Positions 11,112 to 21,579 of a stretch of DNA of 64,000 nucleotides are shown piece by piece (the stretch's first letter is position 1; each line of letters opens with the position of its first letter). Source of the DNA: Caenorhabditis elegans (lineage: Eukaryota > Nematoda > Chromadorea > Rhabditida > Rhabditidae). The DNA is taken from contig NC_003282.8 in the NCBI RefSeq assembly GCF_000002985.6, positions 7,936,001-8,000,000 on the forward strand, read 5' to 3'. The position numbers and the translations under genes are program-made. Under the pieces are notes generated by a model, which saw only the letters and a list, made by a program, of their open reading frames with translations, was not told where the DNA came from and made no database searches.

Positions 11112-12535
11112 GAGACCCGAAGAACTCGGGGGATGTCCAACTGGGGGGATTCCCAACTCGGGGGATTGGCCACGCCCACAGAACCGTGCCTTACAATACG
11201 CCCATTTCTGCAACCTCCGCACGGTTTTGAATGATGATTTTCTTCATTGTTTTTTGGGGGAGAAAAATCAATTTCGACTCTAAAAAGTTCAATTTGAATT
11301 GTTTTTCTTCGTTTTTTTCAGCCATTTTCGCAAAAAAAAGTATTTTTCAACCGTGACTTGTTAATTCGCCCTCCTTAATTCGTGTATTCCTTTTGTTAAT
11401 CTCTTTCCCTCTCATATTTTATCAATTTTTTTAATTTCTAGACTTCGTCGAATCGAGGGAAATTGCACGGATGAAACAGGGATGTGCTTCTCCAGGCCAC
11501 CCACGTGAGTATTATATTCTCAAATTGTAGAAAGTAGGAAAAAATTGATTTAAGAACAAAAATTGAAATAGTTTAACAAAAAATTAATGAAATATCTTCG
11601 GATCGAACATATATGGACTTATAGAGGCATTGAAATCGTTGAAACAGCTATAATTTGCTGTCACTGCTCTTTTGAAGTCGGAATTTCTGTATAGTGGCGG
11701 GCGATCAGTTCTTTTCGATTGTACGTCTCTGTGAACGTTAAGACTCCAAACCGTAGACTTCTCAATTGAATTGTGTAGAATTTTGTAATTGCATTCATTT
11801 AAGCCAAAAGCCTCTAAAAACTAAGCGAATCTGATAATAGACCAGATAAAATCTTTTTTCATTTATATATCAGCGATGTCATTATGAAAGTTCTAATTTA
11901 AATTTTTCAGATCCGCCCGAGCTGCTCATCCTCCAAATTCTTCCGTTTTCATGACAAATTATTGTTTTTTTGTTGAAATTATGTAATTCATTAAATGTAA
12001 TATTATCCTTATCTGTAAATAATTATCATGATCAATAAAATATCGCTCTTAATGTTCAATGAATAGCTTGCAAACCAATTTGTACAATAATTTCATTGAA
12101 CAATTTCCTTCGGCTCTGAAAAACATTTCATCACAATTTTTCAGGTTATCTTATTCGAATTTTTTAAATAGAACTCGTTCTACGTTCTTCACTTCGTCTC
12201 CTCACGTGTAAATTGTTCTTTCCTTGCAAATAATCGATTTTTACGCGTCGCCTTTCCGTGTGAATTGTTGTTTCACTGCGAAAAATCGATTTTTTTGAAA
12301 TATTTTACTTTTATTCCGCGAAAACGACTCAAAAACCGAAAAAAACAATTCAAATTGAACTTTTTAGAGTTGAAATTGATTTTTCTCCCCCAAAAAACAA
12401 TGAAGAAAATCACCATTCAAAACCGTGCGGAGGTTGCAGAAATGGGCGTATTGTAAGGCACGGTTCTGTGGGCGTGGCCAATCCCCCGAGTTGGGAATCC
12501 CCCCAGTTGGACATCCCCCGAGTTCTTCGGGTCTC
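11112..12535. mobile_element. Non-autonomous DNA transposon with ~220 bp inverted repeats and 8-bp target duplication
   Basis: Terminal inverted repeats of roughly 220 bp run at 11112-11330 and 12320-12535, both beginning GAGACCCGAAGAACTCGGGG when read inward. They are nearly identical over the outer 200 bp. The element is flanked by the direct repeat ACAAAACT at 11104-11111 and 12536-12543, an 8-bp target-site duplication of hAT-type length. No transposase-like frame is present, so it is non-autonomous. The interior (11331-12319) includes intron-like splice signals and a poly(A) signal, described as a separate feature. Each arm carries a run of GGGGGAT-type words. Superfamily assignment from the TSD length alone is inference; P-type and Merlin-type elements can make similar duplications. 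Confidence 0.85.
11442..11986 (+). pseudogene. Possible captured 3' gene fragment (two exons) inside the transposon
   Basis: Within the element there is an acceptor ending at 11441, an exon 11442-11504 followed by the strong donor GTGAGT, then an acceptor TTTTTCAG ending at 11910 and a second exon from 11911. One frame is open across the join and stops at TAA 11984-11986; another frame also stays open across the splice. AATAAA follows near 12035. This looks like the last intron and 3' UTR of a host gene picked up by the transposon. The peptide is too short for me to recognise. It could equally be decayed interior sequence with chance splice words. Confidence 0.4.
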
Positions 12536-12676
12536 ACAAAACTGAGAGACGGAGGCTACCGGAGGAAAATTCGAAGTTTTTTGTTTTTTCACTGAAGACG
12601 TTATTTTTTAAATTTATTCAAATGCGCATTTTATTTAGAAGCATCTTTTCTGACATAAATAAAAATTTTACAGGTG

Positions 12677-15600
12677 ATGGACCCGCCACCCTTCAACTTC
12701 AATTCATCAGCAAATACCTCGGTTAAACCTCCAACAGGTACATATTTTTCTAAAGACCAAAAATAAAAATGACATTTCAGCTCCCAGCGCTTTTGGATCA
12801 ACAATTCCTAAACCGTTTGGCTCGTTATTCTCAAAGACATCTTCACTCAATCAGAATACAAAGTCAGATGCTATAAAACATGGAGATGCCCCGGCTTCGA
12901 CAAGTTCGCTCGCCAGCCGTCTCACGGTTCCTTCAACGAGCAGTTTTCCTTTAAAAGGATCCGGAGACACAAGTAAAACAATTTAAAAAAGGAAATTATT
13001 GATTTTTTGTATTCAGAGGTACCAAATTTACGAGAAGGTGAATTTGCTATTCGACCTCGACAACGAATGATACCACCAGCTGGAGCAAACTCACTTTTTC
13101 GACGACCACGTGAAGGAACACCTGATGGATCTGAAAACAGAAATACAAATTTTCAAAAAAATCTAAACGATATAAAATCAGAAGCTCCACTGGGAAAAGT
13201 GAATTTCAGTCAATTTGGACGAAAGGATGAGATTAAAAGTTTCTTTGGGAGAGCAAAACCGAAAATTGAAGAGGAATCAATAGATGAAGTAGGATTGGTT
13301 TTCATCATAATTCGAGAATAATATGAAGCGTTGTTTCAGACAGATCATGTTATTAAAAAAGAAGCTCCTCCCAGTATGTTCGGCGTTACATTAGCAGCTC
13401 CTAAAGGATTCGGATCAATTTCTAGTTTAACGGAGAAACCCAGTTCTTCAATAAAATCATTTGGTAAGGTATATTTCGAACCAGTATAATAATTTTTTGA
13501 TAAAGTTCAACATATTTATCTCAGGATCATGGAAGCCTTCGAGTCGATCGTCACCAGCACCACCAGACACCCGTCAGATCGAGCCTTCCGGATTAGAAGA
13601 ATCAAAATTAATCGAAAAACTTGCAATGCTGAAAGGCAAACATTGCCCTGATGATTTCGAAAAATATCAAATCTTTGTCAAAAGGGACGGATTTCTTTGT
13701 CAGTTGCGAGAAATCAATAGTCCTGTGATAAGAAATCTTGAACGATGTGAGGAGATGTGCACAGAGAAAGAACGATATCAGAGAATTGTCCAAAAAGGAG
13801 TTTCTCCGTATGAATGTGATATTGTGAGTGGTGATGTTTCCCATGAAATGATGGTTAAACAGTATGCACGATCAGCTGCAGATCAGGAAAGACCATTACC
13901 ACACGAATTACGATCGGAGAAGATTATGAATCAAACAACATGCTATTTGCTACACAATGTAAGATATTTTCATGAAAAAAAACGCATTAATCAAAACTTT
14001 ATTCAAATATTTAACGGAGGATCTAGGTACTTTACACTCGAAATGTGCTCAATTGAACGAATTTCGTAATGAAATTCCTTTAAAATTGGAAAATAAATGT
14101 ATGTCGGTTCAAAATTTCAAAAAGACCAACTTTAGCTAAAACTTCTGGTTTAGCCACTTTTCCGTGTCCCAGTGGTCGGAAATTGTCTTTTTTGGATTAT
14201 CCTCTTTTGCTGCATATTTTGGTCGTTTACCTCGATTTATTCAATTTATTTGGGTATATTTTGAGCTTATAGGTAACCAAAAATAACCAAATATTTGGTT
14301 TTAAAATTGGCTACTTATCAGCTTAAGAAGACTCTTTATTAATGAAATAACTCGAGATTAACGACCAAAATATGCAGTAATGAATTATGATTTTTTAAAA
14401 AACTGTATTCCAGCTGCTGTGACACGGAAAAGTTATCAAAATATTATATTTTAGCTGAAATTAGCCCATTTTTTCTTTTTCAAAATTTTTTGATAAATTT
14501 CATTACAAGATTCGTTTAGTCCTTCCTCAAATTCATCAGTGGTACAAAATTGTCAACACGATAAATCATTTATCAATAATTCGATCACCTGTAAAAATTT
14601 AATTCCATTAAAATTCCGGAAAAAAACGATCTAATACAACTTTTTCTTTAAACTTATTTTTCATTCCCAGTTTGCAGGTCCTCGACGATTTCCCAGATTC
14701 AGCTGATCAACGCGGTGCTTGGTACAATTTCCTATGGAATCGAACACGAGCATTGAGAAAAGAAGTGACACAACTATCGCTTTCCGACACGTTGGCCTTG
14801 AATCTTGTAGAGCGATGCACACGGCTTCATATTCTTTTTGGATATGTTCTATGTGATCTTGGAGTGGAACAATTCGATCCTGCAATGAACAACGAAACGC
14901 TCGGAAAATGCCTACAAACTCTGCGGCATTTATACGAGGACTTTGAAAAACGTGGTATTTCCTGTGAGAATGAACCGGAATTTCGATCGTATGATGTGAT
15001 GCTTCATATGAATGACACAAATGTTCTGGCACAAGTACTAGCTTATAGAAGTGAAGTTCGTCAATCTCAACCCGTTCGACTTGCTCTTCAACTTGCAACT
15101 GCTTTTCGTGATAATAACTACTTCCGATTCTTCCGCTTGCTTCAAACTCAAGCATCTTATCTTCAATGTTGTGTAGCACACAAGCTGTTTGCTGTAACAC
15201 GCAGCAATGCAATACGTATAATGTCAATTTCCTATGGAATAGGAAATATCCCATACCCACTTGATAAGCTTCAACGTATCCTTGGATTTGACAACACTGA
15301 AGATTTGACAGTAATGTTGAACATTTATGAATTAGAAATAGAAGGAAGCGATGTGATATTAGCAAAGGATGCAAGATATACATTGAATAATGTTGTTCCT
15401 CTTAAACCAAATCAATGGATTGATGAGAAAAAAAACGGGAAATTAAGTCAAGTTGTCTATGGTCCTGGATTATTCCAATTCATTGCGTCTCGCTGTGATG
15501 TCTCCAATTCGTTCAATCATCGAAATGAGTATACAAATGATAAAATACTGGAAATGATACTCAGTGGATCAGATATTCCTATTAGAAATAACACATCCTC

Positions 15601-17425
15601 AGCCTCATTCGCACAATCGGCAGGGTCGCTGCCAATGCAAGCTTCAATGGAAAATAGAGAGAAAATGGAAGTGGAACGGTTAAAGGTACGCTGGACAAGA
15701 TTAAAAAAAAATTATTTAAAATTTAATAAATTCAGAGATTGGAATTAGCAACAAGAGAAAAGTTGATCCAAAAACTGATGACAGGAGTGATAGATCAAGT
15801 TATTCATGGAATTGCAAATGAAGAAACAATGAAAGCAAAAATTGTCCGAAAACAAATGCTGGCCATTGAAAATGCACGAAAATTGAAAGAAGAGCAGGTT
15901 CGGTTGGAAAATGAGAAGAAACTAAAACGAATTGAACAAGAGAAGAATATTGCAAAGGAATTGGTTTTGAAAGTTGAAAAGGAAATATCTGAGAATGCGT
16001 TGAGAATGATTATTGACGATGAAATTAGACGAGAACGAAGAGAACGGGAACGGAAAATGGCTCATGAAATTGTCGGGAAATTTTGGAGAGTTGTTCTAAA
16101 ATCAGTTGATAATCATGTAAAATCGATTTGTATCGAGATGGTTAACGAGAAGGAGACTATAAGTGAAGGACTTGAAATATTTAGAGAACGAGTATCGAGG
16201 CAATGGCTGCTACAGTTTTGGAATCGATGGAGAGACTGGGTTCAAATGAAAAAGGCGGCAAAACTGAAAAGAATTGAGATGATTAGAAGATGTGTTCCGA
16301 GATGGGAATCTGAAGGTATCTCTTCACAATTTTTTTCTTCAATAAAATTTCGTTTCTAGAAATAATTAGGTGATGAAACCCGGGTGGACGGCTATTCTAC
16401 AAAATTACCTAATGCGCCATGTTGTTCCAAAATTATTGTTTAAGAATTGCGAATTGCTGATTATCGAATTTAACTTTCAGACTATTTTTGTCCATTGTCT
16501 TGGATATTTCAACCGAAAAAGTGTGATTTTCTATATTCTGACTAATGGCGCAATATAAAAATTTTGTAGTTTCCGAAAATAATTGCCGCCTACCACTGAA
16601 CCCATATCAAGACGAATTATTTTTCAGAAATTTCTCTCAATCTCGTCAAGAAATACGGACCAACAAACACCCAAAAATCTCCAATCTGCCCAATTCTCAA
16701 TCGACCTTCAAATCATATTCAAGTAATAATGTTCAAAAGAAGACGCCAACATCGTATTGTTAATGATATGTTTCAAAAATGGAAATCGTATACTAAGAAG
16801 CGAAAGGCGTTGAAGAGAATAGCAGAAGAGAAGCAGAAACGAGAGAATGAATTCTTTTCGAGATTCAACAAATGTGCACTGATTGAGACAAGATTCAAAT
16901 TCGATGCTCCTGATGATTGGATGAAGATAAAGAGAAGAAGAAGTGATAATCATCAGCTGAATAAAAAACCTGTGAATGGTAAGAGTCCGGAAAATTGAGA
17001 TAGTTTTTTAACCCAACAAATGTTTTTTGCCAACCCAATTTTTTTAGATTCACAAATAACGGTCCACTCTCCGGATACATCAATTTCCATTGCCCGTAGA
17101 CATCTACAAGACTGGGAACCTGAGGCTGTACTCCCAACTGAGCTGAAGGAAAAGATCAAAAGAAAACGGGAATCGTTCGAAAAAGTTTTTGAAGAGCACT
17201 CAAAGAAGAAGAAACAAGATGAAGAATTGATAAGTAATGGTAAGCGACACTCGTTCACTACATAACATCTTATTCATATTTATTTCAGAAGCAAAAGCAA
17301 ACTCTGTTCATATGAAACAGGTGTCTGTAGAAGCAGATGCTCTTCTCGATGAAACACTCCGATACACAGCAGAGCTTGAAAGGATGATGGCTGAAGTCAG
17401 ATCGAGACGTGTCGATGAATTGTGA
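12677..17425 (+). CDS. SAC3/GANP-family mRNA export protein with FG-rich N terminus, 1116 aa
   Basis: Ten exons: 12677-12737, 12781-12972, 13017-13288, 13340-13463, 13525-13958, 14678-15685, 15736-16315, 16628-16978, 17048-17239 and 17289-17425 (TGA). SAC3/GANP proteins scaffold the TREX-2 complex at nuclear pores, linking transcription to mRNA export. The N terminus has Phe-Gly motifs (AFGST, PFGSLF, GFGS), as in GANP/MCM3AP, which allow nucleoporin and export-receptor contact. The family signature MCTEKER is at about residue 291 and the SAC3 helical domain runs to about 560. A charged coiled coil follows at about 720-860, then a basic helical C terminus. An acceptor lies 3 bases before the ATG, a likely trans-splice site. 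Introns at 13959-14677 and 16316-16627 hold palindromic repeats. I remember this locus as F20D12.2. The family call is firm. Confidence 0.85.
14055..14518. repeat. Inverted-repeat element in intron of the SAC3/GANP gene
   Basis: The left arm around 14055-14076 (core TAATGAAATT) is the imperfect reverse complement of the right arm ending near 14518. Internal segments also pair: 14157-14172 (CTTTTCCGTGTC) with about 14426-14438. It fills most of the 719 bp intron 13959-14677 and looks like an old foldback element. Exact ends and target duplication are unclear. Confidence 0.55.
16376..16604. repeat. Palindromic element nearly filling an intron of the SAC3/GANP gene
   Basis: Left arm sequence from 16376 (including CTACAAAATT and AATGCGCCAT) is matched in reverse complement by the right arm ending near 16604 (ATGGCGCAAT, AAAATTTTGTAG). 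The arms are about 50-60 bp. The host intron is 312 bp, whereas its neighbours are about 50 bp, consistent with insertion into a short intron. Confidence 0.6.
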
Positions 17426-17641
17426 ATTTGAGAAGCGGGTGTCTCTCCAATCCCAAACCGATGATAATCTTTCCGATTTACTGTATTATTATTTTTTAAT
17501 TCTTGTTTGGTTCTCAACAATTTTTATTACGAAAAAATATTTTCTTTTATCAATTTTGTACTGGAGTATTTAACATGTTTCGAGATTAAAAAAGTGCAAT
17601 AGAATTCTCAATGTAATATAAATTTCATAAACATGAGGAAG

Positions 17642-19805
17642 CTATTGCTCACAAGCGAACAGGGAGTTGACGTGACAGGCAAGAGTTGTAGGTGGAGTGG
17701 GCGGAGTGAGAAGTGACTGAAAAGGAACACCAACTGACGTGGATGTTGGAGCATCTTTTACCATTTGACGTATTGATGATGTTAATTGTTTCTTCCATTT
17801 TGTTCTGAATAATTTAATTTTAAAACAGAGATTTCGATTTTCAAAAATCGGAAGAAAACACATATAAACACTAGAAAAACACGTGAATTATTGTCGTACT
17901 TTTGTGAAACCGCGAAACTACACTTTAAAAGTGCAAGCCTTTTTTTGTTGTGGGTCTCACCACGATATCCAGAATATTGACTGTTGCTAGTCAAAAAATT
18001 GCAGAAAATAGTTCATGGAGCCCGTTATTACCCAGACGCGAAATTTTGCCGAAAAATTACGATACCCGGACTCGACACGAAAGCTTTTTGTTAAATCCAA
18101 CAGTGTGTGCGCCTTTAAGGATTACTGTAGAATTTTTTGTTGTTATTAAATATGTTTTGATTTTTCTCCGTTTTTCACCTGTTTCTTCAAAGTTTCAAGA
18201 ATTTTCACGGTGAAAAAAAAGGAAATCACATACAATTCAAGCAAACGGATGAAAAACTATGAGACTTTCGCAACAACGAAAAGTTTTGTATTACAGTAAT
18301 CCTTAAAGGCGCACGCAGCTTTTTATTTAACAAAACCCTTCGTGTTGAGACCAGATACCGTACTTTTTCGACGACATTCGGAAAATTTTGCGCCTGGGTA
18401 ATATCAATTCATATATTAATTAGTTTCACAAATTCACTAAAAAAAATCTTACGTTGTTATTATTGTCAAAAAGGTTTAGAAACATATAAAAAGTGTTACC
18501 GTCTATTTTGAAACCATGTTTTTATCTGGGTCTCAGTTAGATTCAATGTCTGAGACAATTGGATTCTCTTGTTCACACTCAGATATTTGTCAGTCTGCAA
18601 AATGTTATAGTTATATGCTAATAGGTTAGATTTAATTGTAACTAACTTGAAATTCCGTTTCCAATCTATCCAACTGTCTTGCTGAATACGCTTGTCGTGG
18701 TTTTCTTTCGCAGACAGATTTTCTGCTTCTCTTGTAATCATGCTTTCGAGCTGAAATGGTGTTGAAACTTATTGTCAACTAACTTTGCTGCTAGTTTCAT
18801 ACAATACATGTTATAGAGGTGTGAATATAATGGGCTAGAGAAACGAACAGACGAGTTGGCACAACCGCGTTGCAGCACGCGCCGCGAACTTTTTTATCAG
18901 CTTATTCACAAGTTATAAACTTTGCTCATCGTTAAAATGACTATACTTATTAGAAACGTTTTTCATTCTAATTTTGTAATATAGGAGAACCTACAGCCTA
19001 CGTTTAGTTATATAGGCAATATATGTTATTTCGTGAAACTTAACTTTAAAGGCGTTCATTTTTTCGGTGTGTCTCGCCACGATAACCGGCATTTTGTTAA
19101 TGTCCAAAGAAATGTTTTTCAAAATATTCCTGTTTATTGTTTGTCATTTTTGCACTACAACTAATATTCAAACGTTACTATTACGTGGACGTCTAAATAT
19201 GAGACTTTAAGCCATATCCTACGTGCATGGGTCTCGCCACGAGAATAATGAGTTACTGTAACTAGTGAGAATTTACGGACCGTGCTGATATGACGGAAAT
19301 TGCATTATTTAGACGTCTCCGTAATAAAACTAGTCATAGCGAGATATTTCGCCATACCGTAACCTACGCATGTGTTCAGTATGTTTCTATTTGGTATTTT
19401 TCAGAACTATAAAAATTATTGTTTATGACGTCAGACTTGACTAACGAAGACAACACGAAATACATTACCTAATACTTGCTAAGATAGTTGTAATTGGAAA
19501 ATGTAGTTCGCTCGGGTGAAGTTACATAATTAAATGTTAATAGATATGTAGACTAATTAATGATTACCTGATACTCCTAAAAGCATTTGTAACTCAACAA
19601 GAGTTGGTGTTCTCAGATCATTTGCAATAGCAAACATTGCCAATTGGCTTGTTGCCATATTTGTCCAACCATCAATTACATTTTTTTCTTCTTCCTCTTC
19701 GTCTTCTTCACCGTTTTTTTCGCTGTCGTTTTCTTCCTCAAAATCATTACCTTCTTCAACTGGATTAGATTTTTTCTCCAGTAAACTTTCAATATTGAAA
19801 GCCAT
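17642..19805 (-). CDS. ceh-19: CEH-19, BarH-like homeodomain transcription factor, 199 aa
   Basis: Exons 19805-19568, 18750-18647, 18594-18500 and 17804-17642 (TAG) give 199 residues. The homeodomain spans about residues 95-154: RKPRQAYSARQLDRLE opens helix 1, and helix 3 reads KTWFQNRRTKWKKQ, split by an intron after FQNRR. The N-terminal region is very acidic (DFEEENDSEKNGEEDEEEEE). The C-terminal tail is short and Pro/Thr-rich. The homeodomain type resembles BarH-like proteins. In C. elegans ceh-19 acts in pharyngeal MC motor neurons (established knowledge, from memory). Intron 1 (18751-19567) and intron 3 (17805-18499) contain repeats of two families; regulatory sequence or an internal promoter may lie in intron 1. 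The class call is firm; the symbol rests on memory and synteny. Confidence 0.9.
18028..18401. mobile_element. 374 bp TA-flanked palindromic element in ceh-19 intron 3
   Basis: The arms run from about 18028 and back from 18401. Both ends read inward as TTACCCAG, and both contain GTGCGCCTTTAAGGATTACTGTA-like sequence and a GA(T/C)ACGAA core. Flanking TA dinucleotides at 18026-18027 and 18402-18403 fit a TA target duplication, as for Tc1/mariner-type miniature elements. There is no coding capacity. Related sequence occurs at 54860-55055 and 56040-56150. Confidence 0.75.
19179..19328. repeat. GACGTCTAAA-type inverted repeat in ceh-19 intron 1
   Basis: TTACGTGGACGTCTA at 19181-19195 is matched in reverse complement by TAGACGTCTCGTAA at 19311-19324. 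The interior carries GGGTCTCGCCACGA. The same termini and the same inner word flank a longer element at 48831-49333, so this is a dispersed family. GTCTC(G/A)CCACGATA also occurs singly near 17955 and 19075. Confidence 0.6.
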
Positions 19806-21579
19806 TTTTCAATAGTTTTTATTTAAAAGACTTTAAGAAAATGTAGAGTTGAGAAGTTGCCAATATATATGACGATTAGGAATTAGATTGAGAATGAGAG
19901 CCTTTTCGGCTTCAGGTTTTGATTTATATTAGGAACCCGTGGGAAAGTTATGCGACAGGTGAGCTCTGAGTCTCTCTCCACCAATACACTCTTTCTTCAA
20001 CCGCCCATGCTTGTAATCATTCTATGACAAACACTGAAATTTGAGTATTTTTGTTGAGGCAAGGTAATTGAGATTATTAATGGAATTGAAATTAGATTCT
20101 TTTGAGAAAATCAGAGAAAACCTTCCTAAGAAAATTCAGCTATATAGCTCGGCTACAGTAACCCCAAAAAAAGTAATTAACAAATGGGAAAGTGAGCATT
20201 GAAAATATTGGAAAATTGTCAAAATAATAGTGTTTTTTCCACGATTTGTTATCGTTTATCGTGAGATTTTGAATTTTCGGTTCTTTGTTATCACTTTTTT
20301 CATAGAAATATGAATATTTTTGAGCACACAAGGCATTCTCCAGGAGAATTATGAAACTGTGGATTATTTTTGGGAACGGACAGTTGAAGGTTTTCGCAAA
20401 TTTAAACAAGTCTAAAACTTTTTACTTTTATTAATATAGTAATGAACTGTATTTTTACATGAAATGATTACGTTAACGGGACTCCAACTCATAAATCAAA
20501 AACACATTTTAACAGACAAAATATTTTATTGTCTACATGTTTGCTGTTAACAAAATTTTATCAAATCAATTGTGTAAGCAGATTTTTTATTTTGAATTTT
20601 TGTCTTTAATTCAAGAACTAGAAACTTTCTTGATACAAATTTAAATAGTGCATTGTTCTAGTTGAATTATCTACATTTTTCAAAATACCGCTAATCACTA
20701 ATTATCGGTATGAATGTTCAAACTTTTGTATCTCTGATTACGGTTATCGTCCTAGTTCCAAATAACTAGATACATTTTCCAAAATCAAACATTTTTTTTT
20801 GATGCATAAACAGTTATGAATCATCTTTATTGCAGACGTGATCATGCCATTTCACCCCATTTTTATTGGTTTTCCAATGTTTATGGGAACAAAGAGCTTT
20901 TATTTATTTTCCTCTTTCTCTGATAATTTCATGAATAAGATTTGAATTTTTATTTTCATTGTATTCATATTTTCGAGTGTTCGGTAAGAATATCCTTTAA
21001 AAACATATTTTGGAAATTCTGTTTTCAAAATTATTTTTAGCCTTGATTCAATTTTAGTTTAAAAATTGTATGCTACAGTATTTATTGCTACAGTACTCAT
21101 TCTCAGGATTTAGTGCTCCAGTAATAATTGTGATAACTTTCACCACGCGTAAAATATATTAAAAAAGTGTTGACCTTTGTCACGGTAAACGGCCAAAAAG
21201 CCACGTTTTTCAAGGTCAGCATACGTGGTGTTTTGTCAGGTTTCAAGTTTAGTTTATTCTATCGTTTTAGCTCCAAAATTGAAGCGAGACTTTCCTGTTT
21301 TTCGCAAGAATTGTTAGAGTTCTTATACTTTGAAGGTTTGTGTGATGCTTTTAAGGTTTTAAATTTGACTTAACTGTTTTCCAAATCTGAATAAATAGGT
21401 CTTCAAAAGTTTTTTTCTTTTTTCGAAAATCCTTCTTTTTTCTCTCAATCAATTGAAATCAGCTTTCGATATTTGTGTACCTCAAAATTTGCGGATAATA
21501 AACAACTGTCATCCTCAAAATTTCACAAAAATAATAATATTACATTTCTTGATTAATTTATCAATATTTTCAGGTTAGA
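19806..21579. other. Intergenic region between ceh-19 and csr-1 (divergent promoters)
   Basis: 1.77 kb of mostly AT-rich DNA separates the two divergent starts. Several CTACAGTA(A/C) words occur (20154, 21072, 21090), a common short repeat word in this genome. No convincing exon was found. A 68-codon plus-strand frame at 21167 lacks splice context. The acceptor TTTTCAG ending at 21573 lies 6 bases before the csr-1 ATG. Confidence 0.5.

Larger units (their letters stand above)
10576..12676. other. Divergent promoter region of czw-1 and the SAC3/GANP gene, split by a transposon
   Basis: The native part is 10576-11111 plus 12536-12676; the middle 1.42 kb is an inserted element described separately. 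Without the insertion the two start codons would be about 0.68 kb apart. No TATA box is obvious, as expected for broadly expressed genes. Confidence 0.6.

Noticed and set aside
18496-18741. Continuous minus-strand frame across two ceh-19 exons and the intron between them
   Set aside because: Partly the wrong frame; the homeodomain is only complete when the 52-bp intron 18595-18646 is removed and the RKPRQAYSARQL frame is used.
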